From an uncultured Mediterranea sp. (GTDB taxonomy: Bacteria > Bacteroidota > Bacteroidia > Bacteroidales > Bacteroidaceae): a DNA stretch of 17,347 nt. This document shows positions 1-7,459 of the stretch, piece by piece. The notes beneath the pieces were generated by a model. That model made no database searches. It saw only the letters and a list, made by a program, of their open reading frames with translations, and was not told where the DNA came from. Within the stretch, counting starts at the first letter, position 1. Each line of letters opens with the position of its first letter. Both the position numbers and the translations under genes were made by a program. The DNA is taken from the NCBI GenBank assembly GCA_946007445.1, contig CAMGAL010000013.1:1-17347 (forward strand), given 5' to 3'.

Positions 1-19
1 TACTATGAAAAACACACTG

Positions 20-50
20 CAAAGGTACGGCTTTCCGGCATATCTGCAAA
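20..50 (-). promoter_or_regulatory. Bacteroidetes-type promoter firing leftward out of the window
   Basis: Read on the minus strand, a -33 TTTG (50-47) and a -7 TACCTTTG (27-20) are separated by exactly 19 nt. This matches the Bacteroidetes primary sigma factor consensus (TTTG, about 19-21 nt, TAnnTTTG). Transcription would start near position 10-15, so the gene served lies left of the window and runs in the same direction as the metallophosphoesterase. The match is seen directly; activity is inferred. Confidence 0.65.
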
Positions 51-61
51 TGATTCGCTCA

Positions 62-83
62 GAAAAATATGTTTTATAACATA
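62..83 (-). terminator. Possible weak intrinsic terminator after the metallophosphoesterase
   Basis: A 6-bp perfect stem (TATGTT at 68-73, AACATA at 78-83) with a 4-nt loop is followed, on the minus strand, by a T-rich stretch (complement of 62-67). It lies downstream of the phosphoesterase stop at 148 and upstream of the leftward promoter, where a terminator would be expected. The stem is all A/T except one pair, so it may be inefficient. Confidence 0.3.
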
Positions 84-147
84 ATTTGATTCCTCCACAG
101 ACTTATTAACGGAAATCGCCCCCTTTATCCTTCGTCCGCCCCCTTAT

Positions 148-1287
148 TTATTCCACCTCATGCAGGGTGCGCTGCACGCCCTTGTCGCCTACAACCAGGT
201 AGCGACCCTGCTCGATGAGGAGGGCGCGGCCGCGCCGCTTCTCGCGGTTCTCCTGGTTGTCCACGTTGACGCCGATGACCTGACCGCCGTAGAAGGTGCG
301 GATGTCCTTGAAGATGGTGTGGCCCACGATGATGTGCTTCACCTCATAGCGCTGCAACAGGAGGCGGAGGCTGTCGGCTGCCAAAGGGCGGTACTTGGCA
401 TCGGTGCGCACCAGTCCGCGGTACCAGATGGGGCCGCTGTTGCCATAGAGGAACTCAGTGAGAGGGGAGAGGGCACGCCGCTCCTTCTTGGTGAGAAAGA
501 GGGCGCGGCTCATGGCCTGGTTGACGGTGTCGATGGAGAGATTCTGGTTGTAGAACTCGCGGCTCAGACCGGCGTGTACATAGAGGTCGGGGCCGATGGT
601 CATCAGGGTGTTGCGGGTGGCGAGCCAGCGGCCCAGAGCGCTGTCGGGGCCCCATAGAGAGGGGTAGTCCAGCTGCAGCTTCTCGGCCAGCAACGGATAT
701 TTCGGCTTGGTGTAGCGCATGTCGCCGGCCAGGACCATGGGTTCGTGGTTGCCCAGCAGGAACGACACGCAGCCTCCGGCCCGGGCTGCCTCCTCCGCCA
801 GCTTGTAGAAGCGCCCGCAGATCTGTGGCACGTCGTTGCCGCGGTCGAAGATGTCGCCAATGACCACCAAGTGGTTGGCCCCGAAGCTCCAGCGCATCTT
901 CTTGTCGATGATGCCGTTGCCTCGCAGAAGGCTGACCACGCAATCCAGCCGGCCGTGAGGGTCGGACATGACAAAGACCTTGTCGGGCTGGCGATAGGCG
1001 GCGACCGGGCGCCGGGTGGGGTGGAGCTTGACATCGAAGCCCAGGCGGCCCCGATGGTCGGTCACCCGGAAGGAGAAATCTTCGGGCAGCGCGGTGTAGA
1101 GCGTATCGGTCAATCGGCCGCGTGCATCGACTGCGATGAAACGAGTCTTTCCGTCGGGTTGGGCGATGAGATAAGGGCCGTCTGCCGTGAGGGTGGGTTG
1201 CTTGTCATCGTGCCGGTGCCCCTCCCCTGCGAGGGCGAACGAGCAGGTCAGGCACACCAGCAGGCAGAACAGCATGTACTTCTTCAA
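148..1287 (-). CDS. Exported PPP-family metallophosphoesterase
   Basis: A 379-residue calcineurin-like phosphoesterase of the PPP (serine/threonine phosphatase/ApaH-like) type. The metal-binding motifs appear in order: SDPHG (108-112), GDIFDRG (144-150), GNHE (179-182), HAG with His238, and GHT with His323, so the two-metal active site looks complete. The N-terminus (about residues 1-20, ending near FALA) is a signal peptide, so the enzyme should act in the periplasm or on the surface. Bacterial Shewanella-like phosphatases have a similar build, but the substrate (phosphoprotein or small phosphoester) cannot be read from sequence. The start given is TTG at 1287, which keeps the two lysines of the signal peptide. 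An ATG at 1275, with a purine-rich GAAGAAG just upstream, is an alternative. It lies 29 nt downstream of rpe on the same strand and is probably co-transcribed with it. Confidence 0.85.
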   Translation of the reverse strand: MKKYMLFCLLVCLTCSFALAGEGHRHDDKQPTLTADGPYLIAQPDGKTRFIAVDARGRLTDTLYTALPEDFSFRVTDHRGRLGFDVKLHPTRRPVAAYRQPDKVFVMSDPHGRLDCVVSLLRGNGIIDKKMRWSFGANHLVVIGDIFDRGNDVPQICGRFYKLAEEAARAGGCVSFLLGNHEPMVLAGDMRYTKPKYPLLAEKLQLDYPSLWGPDSALGRWLATRNTLMTIGPDLYVHAGLSREFYNQNLSIDTVNQAMSRALFLTKKERRALSPLTEFLYGNSGPIWYRGLVRTDAKYRPLAADSLRLLLQRYEVKHIIVGHTIFKDIRTFYGGQVIGVNVDNQENREKRRGRALLIEQGRYLVVGDKGVQRTLHEVE

Positions 1288-1316
1288 AGCACCCGGAGAC
1301 AGGGGCGGGATGAAAA

Positions 1317-1967
1317 TCAGAGGCGCTTCCAGGCGCGGATGACCTCGGCGGGGCGGGGTGCGTTGAACACGGCATTGCCGGCCACCAGCACATCGGCACC
1401 GGCCTCTACCAGGCGGGCACCGGTATGGAGGTTCACACCGCCATCGACCTCAATCAGGGCGTGCGAACCGGTGGCATCGAGTAGGTCGCGCAGCTCGCGC
1501 ACCTTCTCCACCGAGTGCTCCAGAAACTTCTGTCCACCGAAGCCGGGGTTGACGCTCATCACCAGCACCATATCGACATCGCACACGATGTCCTTGAGCA
1601 GGCTGACGGGGGTGGCGGGATTGATGGTGACGGCGGGACGCATACCGGCCTCGCGAATCTGCTGCACCACGCGGTGGAGGTGGGGGCAGGTCTCGTAGTG
1701 GACATTCATCAGCTCCACGCCCAGCTCCTGAAACTCGCGGATGAACTTCTCGGGCTGGACAATCATCAGGTGTACGTCGAGCGGCTTCTGCGAGAGACGG
1801 GCTACATGCTTCAGCACAGGGAATCCGAACGAGATGTTGGGCACGAAGACTCCGTCCATCACGTCGATATGCAGCCAGTCGGCCTCGCTGCGGTTGATCA
1901 TCTCCAGGTCGTCGGCCAGATGGCCGAAGTCGGCCGAGAGTATGGAGGGCGATACAAGTGTACTCAT
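1317..1967 (-). CDS. rpe: Ribulose-phosphate 3-epimerase
   Basis: This 216-residue TIM-barrel enzyme interconverts ribulose 5-phosphate and xylulose 5-phosphate in the pentose phosphate pathway. It begins MSTLVSPSILSADF, the classic Rpe N-terminus. It has the metal-binding residues His33 and Asp35 (HIDVMDG), His66 (DVHLM) and Asp175 (EVDGG), plus the conserved SVNPGFGGQKF loop (138-148). The length is normal for the family. An in-frame extension back to 2033 exists, but its 22 residues are not Rpe-like and would span the promoter, so ATG at 1967 is preferred. A -7 box (TACCTTTG) sits 33 nt upstream. The gene is divergent from the cls-like gene and is followed by the metallophosphoesterase. 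Confidence 0.95.
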   Translation of the reverse strand: MSTLVSPSILSADFGHLADDLEMINRSEADWLHIDVMDGVFVPNISFGFPVLKHVARLSQKPLDVHLMIVQPEKFIREFQELGVELMNVHYETCPHLHRVVQQIREAGMRPAVTINPATPVSLLKDIVCDVDMVLVMSVNPGFGGQKFLEHSVEKVRELRDLLDATGSHALIEVDGGVNLHTGARLVEAGADVLVAGNAVFNAPRPAEVIRAWKRL

Positions 1968-1999
1968 AAGGAAAAGGTTAAAGTTCGTAATTGGTGGAG

Positions 2000-2007
2000 C
2001 AAAGGTA
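2000..2007 (-). promoter_or_regulatory. -7 promoter box for rpe
   Basis: The minus strand reads TACCTTTG, a full match to TAnnTTTG, ending 33 nt before the rpe ATG. I see no TTTG at the expected -33 spacing (around 2027-2030), so the upstream half is degenerate or absent. Confidence 0.5.
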
Positions 2008-2048
2008 AGCAATATGGGCGGTATTCGCGCCATTTCGGAGAGAGTTTT

Positions 2049-2079
2049 TTTGTCATTTGCCGTTTTTGGCCTACCTTTG
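2049..2079 (+). promoter_or_regulatory. Bacteroidetes-type promoter for cls-comEC
   Basis: -33 TTTG at 2049-2052 and -7 TACCTTTG at 2072-2079 are separated by 19 nt, a full consensus match. The predicted transcript would start about 15-20 nt before the ATG at 2104, giving a short leader. It is divergent from the rpe -7 box. Confidence 0.7.
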
Positions 2080-2103
2080 CAGGTGGAAACTAAACTCGAA
2101 CAG

Positions 2104-3354
2104 ATGCATTTCTATATCTTGAAAGTGATTCATACGGCCTGGCTGGTGGTCCTGCTGCTGGCCTGTGCGGCACCGGCGCTGGCCCAACGGAGCGACTCGC
2201 TGATGGCCGACTGGCTGCATGGGCAGGAGATAGTCATCACCCGACAGAACCGCGTGAAGCTCTTCCTCACGGGGCACGACAAGTTTGAGGACCTCTTTGA
2301 GGCGGTGCGTCAGGCCCGCCACCACATCCACCTGGAGTACTTCAACTTCCGCAACGACTCCATTGCCCATGCCCTCTTTGACCTGCTGGCCGAGAAGGCG
2401 GCCCAAGGGGTGGAGGTGAGGGCCATGTTTGACGCCTTCGGCAACTCGTCGAACAACCGTCCGCTGAAGAAGCACCACCTGGAGGAGATTACCGCCCGAG
2501 GCATCGAGATCGTGAAGTTCGACCCCATCCGTTTCCCCTGGGTGAACCATGCCATCCATCGCGACCACCGCAAGATTGTGGTGATCGACGGCCGCGTGGG
2601 CTACACGGGCGGCATGAACATCGCCGACTACTACATCTACGGCCTGCCCAAGCTGGGGCAGTGGCACGACATCCACATGCGCATCGAGGGCGAGGCGGTA
2701 CACCGCCTGCAGGGCATCTTCCTCACCATGTGGAACCGGGAGACGGAGCAGCACATCGGCGGACCGGCCTACTTCGCACCCATCGAGCCCCTGCCGGACA
2801 GCCTGCAGACACCCATCGGCATCGTGGACCGCACGCCGCGCGAGACGCCCCGCTCCATCAGCCATGCCTACGCCCACTCCATCCGCTCGGCGCAGCGACA
2901 CATCCAGATAGTGAATCCCTACTTCGTGCCTACCCGCTCCATCCGCAAGGCCATCAAGAGCGCCCTGAAGGAGGGCACCGAGGTGGAAATCATGATACCT
3001 GCCGTGTCCGACATCCCCTTCACGCCCGAGGCCTCCTTTCATGTGGCCCACAAGCTGATGAAGCGCGGAGCCAAAATCTACCTCTTCAACGGCGGCTTCC
3101 ACCACTCCAAGATCATGATGGTGGACAGCACCTACTGCACGGTGGGAACGGCCAACCTGAACAGCCGCAGCCTGCGCTACGACTACGAGACCAATGCCTT
3201 CCTCTTCGACACGGCCAGCACCTACCGGCTGATGGAGATGTTCGAGCGCGACCGCCTGAACAGCACTCCGATGACACCCGAATACTGGCGCCAGCGCTCG
3301 ACGTGGAAGAAGTTCGTGGGCTGGCTGGGCAACTTGCTGACTCCCTTCCTTTAA
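2104..3354 (+). CDS. cls: Phospholipase D family cardiolipin synthase, with N-terminal export signal
   Basis: 416 residues with two HKD motifs: H155-x-K157-x4-D162 (HRKIVVID) followed by GYTGGMN, and H334-x-K336-x4-D341 (HSKIMMVD) followed by a GTANLNSRS block. Together they form the active site of PLD-superfamily cardiolipin synthases, which join phosphatidyl groups to make cardiolipin. Classic ClsA proteins have two N-terminal membrane helices. This one has a single hydrophobic segment (about 8-27) that looks like a signal peptide, ending ALA-Q, with an alternative lipobox LLAC at 18-21. The ATG at 2104 is chosen because it lies just downstream of a full promoter; the reading frame stays open back to 1741 but runs through rpe and the promoter. 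comEC begins 7 nt after the stop. A non-synthase phospholipase D role is possible. Confidence 0.85.
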   Translation: MHFYILKVIHTAWLVVLLLACAAPALAQRSDSLMADWLHGQEIVITRQNRVKLFLTGHDKFEDLFEAVRQARHHIHLEYFNFRNDSIAHALFDLLAEKAAQGVEVRAMFDAFGNSSNNRPLKKHHLEEITARGIEIVKFDPIRFPWVNHAIHRDHRKIVVIDGRVGYTGGMNIADYYIYGLPKLGQWHDIHMRIEGEAVHRLQGIFLTMWNRETEQHIGGPAYFAPIEPLPDSLQTPIGIVDRTPRETPRSISHAYAHSIRSAQRHIQIVNPYFVPTRSIRKAIKSALKEGTEVEIMIPAVSDIPFTPEASFHVAHKLMKRGAKIYLFNGGFHHSKIMMVDSTYCTVGTANLNSRSLRYDYETNAFLFDTASTYRLMEMFERDRLNSTPMTPEYWRQRSTWKKFVGWLGNLLTPFL

Positions 3355-3361
3355 AAAGAAG

Positions 3362-5425
3362 ATGCCTCCCCTACCCTGCTTCCACCCGACCTCAGCTCCT
3401 GGCTGGAGCTGGCAACGGCACTCGTACCTGCGGTGGGGCCTGGCACTCGCGGTGGGCATCGGGTGGGCACACCTCGCTCTGCCTGCTCCGTCGCTGCCTG
3501 CCGGCTATATGTGGCCGTCGCTGCTGGCTCTGCTGGTGCTCTGCCACGTGAGGCGGTGGCCCCGCTGGGTCGGCGCGGCGGCGCTGCGGGCCGGCGCTGG
3601 GGCCGGATTGCGCCTCACCCAGCGGTCGGAGGCGCCGCGCGCTCTCCCCTGGCCCGAAGGGGAGGCCGACTACCGCCTGATGCTGACCGAAACGCCCAGC
3701 CTGCGTGGACACCACCTGCGCAGCCGGGCCGAGCTGCAGCTGGTGGCTCGGGGCAATGGGGTCGAGCGGTGGGAGGGAGCGTCCGAATGTAGCCTCTACC
3801 TGCCGGCCGACTCGCTGAGTGCCACCCTGCGTCGGGGTGACTGCCTCTGGGTGCGCACCACCCTGGGGCAGCGGCGAGGGATGGGGGTGGCGTTTGTGGC
3901 CGCCGACTGCTGGCAGCGGGTGGGGCCGAGTGGGCACCTCTCGCTGTGGATGAGGCTGGCCGAGTGGCGCGAGCGACTGCTGGCCGTCTACGGGCGGTGG
4001 GGCTTCAGCGGGCGGACAGAGGCTCTGCTGTCTGCCCTGACGCTGGGCGACCAGAGCGGCCTGGACGCCGACCTGCGTGCCAGCTACCGGCAGGCGGGTG
4101 CTGCCCATGTGCTGGCCTTGTCGGGGCTCCACATCGGCATGGTGGCTCTGATGGTGATGGGGCTGTTTCGTCCGCTGGTCCGCTGGTCGGGCTGGTTCCA
4201 CTATCCCGCTCTGCTGCTGTCGGTCGCCGTGCTGTGGCTCTATGCCGGCCTGACGGGCGGCTCGCCCTCAGCCTTGCGGGCCACCCTGCTTTTCACCCTG
4301 CAGTTAGGGGCTGGCTTCCCCATGCGTCAGCGTCTCGGCTCGGAGGTGATGCTGGCCACTGCTTTCTGGATGTGCGTCTGCCGACCCGAGTGGCTCTTCG
4401 ATATAGGCTTCCAACTCTCGTTTGCGGCGGTGGCTTCGTTGTTGCTGCTGCAGCCTCTGCTGGCTTCGCTTTGGCATCCTCGGAGTACCTTCGGGCGGGC
4501 ACTATGGGGCTTGGCCACAGCGGCTCTGGCCGCACAGGCCGGTACGGCTCCCTTGGTGGCCTTCTACTTCGGCTCGCTACCCGTCCACTTCCTCTTCACC
4601 AGCCTGTGGGTCGTGCCGTGGACCTCGCTGCTGCTGGCGGCCACCGCTCGGATGAGGCGGCTCACTCCCGGGCCCGGGCCGGCTCAAGGGGGGGCGGCTG
4701 TCCAAGCCCCGCGGGGGTGGCGGCAGCACACGCTGCTGCAGCAGGTGGCCCACTGGCCGATGGCCACCTGGGGGCCTCTTGAGATGGATGAGGTGGGGGT
4801 GGTGCTGGCCTATGTAGTGCTGGTGGCCCTGCGGCGTCTGCTCCGTCGTCGCACCTGGCCTGCCCTCCTGCTGGTGGGGAAGTGCCTCCTGCTGCTGATG
4901 GGCTACGAGGCGTGGCTGGGATGGGAGCATCGTCCGCAGCGCAGCCTCTGCTTCTACAATGTGCGTGCCTGTCCCTCCGTCTGCTGCCTGGCCTACGATG
5001 GCCGCTCGTGGATAGCCTGTGCCGACAGCCTGGCACAGCCCGAGGCCTTGGCCTATGCCTCCGAAGAGAGCCGTATGCGACGCCTGGCTCCGCCCGTCCG
5101 ACTGCCCGCGTCCTACGAGGGCGACGGCTTGCTGTGGCGGGAGGGAATACTGACCTACGCCGGTCGGCGTGTCTGCCTGCTCAGCGACCGCCGTTGGCAC
5201 GGCATGAAGGCTGCCGAGCCGCTGCGGGTGGACTACCTGCTGGTGTGTCGGGGCTATTGGGGGCGTATCGGCGAGCTGCAGCCGCTCTTCGCGATAGGGC
5301 AGGTGGTGCTGCACCCCTCGCTCTCTCGGCGCCGACAGGAGGAGCTGGCCGAGGAATGCAGGCAGTTGGGCTTGCCTCTGCACAGCCTGGCCCGGCAGGG
5401 GACACTGCGCGTGCCGCTGCCCTGA
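3362..5425 (+). CDS. comEC: ComEC/Rec2-family DNA uptake channel protein
   Basis: 687 residues. Hydrophobic helices near 25-60 precede a soluble region (about 100-190) at the position of the ComEC DUF4131/OB-like domain. The ComEC 'Competence' membrane domain spans roughly 218-495, with the hallmark LTLGDQSGLD (227-236) and AHVLALSGLHIGM (248-260), then several membrane helices. ComEC carries single-stranded DNA across the inner membrane during natural transformation. The C-terminal 170 residues lack the HxHxDH metallo-beta-lactamase motif found in Firmicutes ComEC; the shorter form is common in Bacteroidetes. A Gly/Pro/Ala-rich stretch at 434-452 interrupts the expected membrane region (see findings). 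The gene is very GC-rich. ATG at 3362 follows an AAAGAAG purine stretch and lies 7 nt after cls, so the two are almost surely one operon. Confidence 0.9.
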   Translation: MPPLPCFHPTSAPGWSWQRHSYLRWGLALAVGIGWAHLALPAPSLPAGYMWPSLLALLVLCHVRRWPRWVGAAALRAGAGAGLRLTQRSEAPRALPWPEGEADYRLMLTETPSLRGHHLRSRAELQLVARGNGVERWEGASECSLYLPADSLSATLRRGDCLWVRTTLGQRRGMGVAFVAADCWQRVGPSGHLSLWMRLAEWRERLLAVYGRWGFSGRTEALLSALTLGDQSGLDADLRASYRQAGAAHVLALSGLHIGMVALMVMGLFRPLVRWSGWFHYPALLLSVAVLWLYAGLTGGSPSALRATLLFTLQLGAGFPMRQRLGSEVMLATAFWMCVCRPEWLFDIGFQLSFAAVASLLLLQPLLASLWHPRSTFGRALWGLATAALAAQAGTAPLVAFYFGSLPVHFLFTSLWVVPWTSLLLAATARMRRLTPGPGPAQGGAAVQAPRGWRQHTLLQQVAHWPMATWGPLEMDEVGVVLAYVVLVALRRLLRRRTWPALLLVGKCLLLLMGYEAWLGWEHRPQRSLCFYNVRACPSVCCLAYDGRSWIACADSLAQPEALAYASEESRMRRLAPPVRLPASYEGDGLLWREGILTYAGRRVCLLSDRRWHGMKAAEPLRVDYLLVCRGYWGRIGELQPLFAIGQVVLHPSLSRRRQEELAEECRQLGLPLHSLARQGTLRVPLP

Positions 5426-5482
5426 TTATTCGGGCTCGTCGGACATTTGGAGTGATGAGCCAATTTTCGTCGCAACAGTATG

Positions 5483-5512
5483 CTTGTATTCTGGAACTTT
5501 TCCGTATTTTTG
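5483..5512 (+). promoter_or_regulatory. Promoter candidate for the DHH phosphoesterase gene
   Basis: The -7 box TATTTTTG (5505-5512) matches TAnnTTTG. A partial -33 (CTTG, 5483-5486) lies 18 nt upstream. The transcript would start about 20 nt before the ATG at 5543. Confidence 0.5.
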
Positions 5513-5542
5513 CCGATTAAAACAAGGAATACGAATAACCCC

Positions 5543-6583
5543 ATGCTGACAAACATTATCGAACAGAGCAAAATAGAGTGCTTCAAGGCCTGGCTGGAGC
5601 AGGCACAGAACATCGTAATCGTATCACACGTAGCGCCCGACGGCGATGCCATCGGCTCTTCGCTGGGTCTCTTCCACTACTTGCTGGAGCTCGGCAAGAA
5701 CGTCCGCGTCATCGTGCCCAATGCCTTCCCCGACTTCCTGCGCTGGATGCCGGGCAGCAAGGACATCGTGCTCTATGACCATAGCCAGACGGATGCCAAG
5801 GAGCTGGTGGGCGCTGCCGACCTCATCTGCTGCCTCGACTTCAACGAGCTGAGCCGCATCGACGCACTGGGCGAGGTGGTGGGTGCCGCCACTGCCCGCA
5901 AGTTCCTGATAGACCATCACTTGAACCCCGGCCACTTCTGCGACGAGACGATCTCTCACCCCGAGATTTCCTCCACCTCCGAACTGGTGTTTCGCCTCAT
6001 CAGCGCCCTGGGGGGCTACGACCTGCTGACACACGACGCAGCCGAGTGCATCTATACGGGCATGATGACCGACACGGGGGGCTTCACCTTCAACTCCAAC
6101 AACCGCGAGATATACCTCATCATCGGCCAGCTGATAGACAAGGGCATCGACAAGGACGAGATTTACCGCCGCGTCTTCAACACCTACTCCGAGAGCCGCC
6201 TGCGCCTGATGGGCTTCGTCCTGTCGCGCATGTATGTCTACCGTCCGCTCCATGCGGCCCTCATCTCGCTCACCAAGCAGGAGCAGAGCCGCTTCAACTA
6301 CATCCGAGGCGACAGCGAGGGCTTTGTCAATATCCCGCTGAGCATCAACCACGTCATCTTCTCCTGCTTCCTGCGCGAAGACACCGAACGCCCCATCATC
6401 AAGGTGTCGCTCCGCTCGGTAGGTTCCTTCCCCTGCAATCAGGTGGCGGCCGAATTCTTCAACGGCGGCGGACACCTCAATGCCTCGGGTGGCGAGTTCT
6501 ACGGCACCATGGAGGAGGCCCGTGCCCGATTTGAGGAAGCCTTGCAGAAATTCAAGCCACTGCTGACGGCGAAGACGAAATAG
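5543..6583 (+). CDS. nrnA: DHH/DHHA1 phosphoesterase, NrnA-like (nanoRNase/pAp phosphatase)
   Basis: 346 residues. The N-terminal DHH domain shows His29, DGDAIGSS (33-40), Asp99 (CLDFNE), the DHH triad at 124-126 and Asp177 in MMTDTGGF. The C-terminal DHHA1 domain ends in the substrate-binding GGGH (308-311) followed by ASGG. Relatives degrade 2-5 nt RNA oligomers and dephosphorylate 3'-phosphoadenosine 5'-phosphate; some members cleave cyclic or linear dinucleotides instead, so the exact substrate is uncertain. It is a soluble cytoplasmic protein. ATG at 5543 is chosen over an in-frame start at 5480 because the extra 21 residues would be encoded across the -7 box and are not family-like. It follows comEC by 117 nt, with its own promoter candidate. 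Confidence 0.88.
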   Translation: MLTNIIEQSKIECFKAWLEQAQNIVIVSHVAPDGDAIGSSLGLFHYLLELGKNVRVIVPNAFPDFLRWMPGSKDIVLYDHSQTDAKELVGAADLICCLDFNELSRIDALGEVVGAATARKFLIDHHLNPGHFCDETISHPEISSTSELVFRLISALGGYDLLTHDAAECIYTGMMTDTGGFTFNSNNREIYLIIGQLIDKGIDKDEIYRRVFNTYSESRLRLMGFVLSRMYVYRPLHAALISLTKQEQSRFNYIRGDSEGFVNIPLSINHVIFSCFLREDTERPIIKVSLRSVGSFPCNQVAAEFFNGGGHLNASGGEFYGTMEEARARFEEALQKFKPLLTAKTK

Positions 6584-6602
6584 AGGGGAGATAAGTTTTT
6601 TT

Positions 6603-6750
6603 AGGAGTTAAAGGAGATAAAGGAGTTATCGGCCCTATCGGGCCTCAGGAGTTAAAGTCGATACTCCGACTATTGACTAGCAGGCGAAGCCTGCGATAAC
6701 TCCAAACGGAGCGAAGCGGAGTGATAACTCCTATAACTACTCTAACTACT
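6603..6750. repeat. Structured inverted-repeat element built from tandem 9-mers
   Basis: The left end holds three contiguous 9-mers of form AGGAGwTAw (6603-6611, 6612-6620, 6621-6629). The right end holds three in reverse orientation (6724-6732, 6733-6741, 6742-6750). The ends can pair, with a perfect 10-bp core of AGGAGTTATC (6621-6630) and GATAACTCCT (6723-6732). Inside are hairpins GGCCC-TATC-GGGCC (6631-6644), AGTCG/CGACT (6656-6671) and GCAGGC-GAA-GCCTGC (6680-6694). A fourth forward 9-mer (6647-6655) can pair through GGAGTTA with TAACTCC (6697-6703), enclosing the last two hairpins. No coding sequence is apparent. It fills most of the gap between the DHH gene and the DUF4827 gene, and may be a dispersed REP/MITE-like repeat or a structured RNA, and may act as a terminator. 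Confidence 0.75.
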
Positions 6751-6801
6751 AAATGTTATTAAAAGATAGCTCGATTGCCCGCTTCTTTCAGCTATATCAG
6801 A

Positions 6802-6809
6802 TACATTTG
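6802..6809 (+). promoter_or_regulatory. -7 promoter box for the DUF4827 gene and glmM
   Basis: TACATTTG matches TAnnTTTG and lies 31 nt before the ATG at 6841. No TTTG is visible at the usual -33 distance. It sits just right of the inverted-repeat element, so the DUF4827-glmM unit appears to be transcribed separately from the DHH gene. Confidence 0.45.
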
Positions 6810-6840
6810 CAGTTTCAAAACAACAACTTCGTACAGTATA

Positions 6841-7452
6841 ATGAAAAGACTTGTTTATCTCTTTTTCGGTTTGATGGGCTTGGTGATAGCCTTCCAGGCG
6901 TGCGACAACACCAAGACCTATGCCGAGATGCTCGACGACGAGAAGGAGGCCATCAAAGCCTTTATCCGCGACAGCAACATCACGGTCATCTCGCAGACGC
7001 AATTCCATGAACAGGACTCCATGACCGATGTTTCCAAGAATGAATATGTGCAACTGGCCAGTGGCGTCTATATGCAGATTGTGGACAAGGGGTCGTCCAA
7101 TCCTGCCGACACCATCCGCCCCAACGACCTGGTGCTGGTGAGATTCTATGAATACCAAATCATGGGCGATGAAGAGGAGCGCACGCTCATCTCCAACCTG
7201 AGCTACCCCGACTTTGTGGACGAGTTCCGCTACACCGTCTCCTCCAGCTCCATTGCCGGCATCTTCACCCAAGGGCTCATGTACAGCTACTACGGCACCC
7301 AGGTGCCCGCCGGCTGGCTGGTGCCTCTGACCTACGTCCGCGACCGCGCCCATGTGAAGCTCATTATCCCCTCCAAGATGGGACACAGCACCTCCTCCAG
7401 CTATGTGTGCCCCTACTTCTATGACATTCGCAAATATCAATTCTACAGATAA
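6841..7452 (+). CDS. DUF4827-family lipoprotein
   Basis: 203 residues. The N-terminal MKR, hydrophobic stretch and Cys21 (IAFQAC) form a lipoprotein signal, so the mature protein should be anchored in an envelope membrane. The rest resembles the Bacteroidales family DUF4827: an early helical part (TYAEMLDDEKEAI at 27-39), a middle beta-rich part, and a G-x-QVPAGW-type loop followed by a strand LKLIIPSK-like segment (here VKLIIPSK). The fold recalls FKBP-like peptidyl-prolyl isomerases, but I see no clear active-site signature, so the function is unknown. ATG at 6841 is chosen over an in-frame start at 6775, which would add 22 residues and hide the lipobox. glmM begins 7 nt after the stop, indicating one operon. 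Confidence 0.8.
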   Translation: MKRLVYLFFGLMGLVIAFQACDNTKTYAEMLDDEKEAIKAFIRDSNITVISQTQFHEQDSMTDVSKNEYVQLASGVYMQIVDKGSSNPADTIRPNDLVLVRFYEYQIMGDEEERTLISNLSYPDFVDEFRYTVSSSSIAGIFTQGLMYSYYGTQVPAGWLVPLTYVRDRAHVKLIIPSKMGHSTSSSYVCPYFYDIRKYQFYR

Positions 7453-7459
7453 GTAAGCT

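Noticed and set aside
745..1698. 317-residue plus-strand frame opposite the metallophosphoesterase and rpe
   Set aside because: It spans two well-supported genes and their junction on the other strand, and shows no protein family features.
1741..2103. Upstream extension of the cls reading frame
   Set aside because: It runs antisense through rpe and across a full promoter; the signal peptide begins at 2104.
2071..3459. 462-residue open frame antisense to cls
   Set aside because: It covers the cls promoter and the gene on the opposite strand, has no domain signature, and is rich in His/Val/Gly/Leu as expected of a shadow frame.
4623..4782. Frameshift in comEC around the GC-rich stretch
   Set aside because: In one alternative frame a TGA is met at 4653-4655, and the other alternative gives no hydrophobic membrane segment before its stop at 4780-4782. 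The annotated frame continues cleanly into EMDEVGVVLAYVVL, so there is no positive evidence for a shift.
6603..6750. CRISPR-like array
   Set aside because: The 9-bp units are contiguous and inverted at the two ends, with no spacers of regular length and no cas genes.
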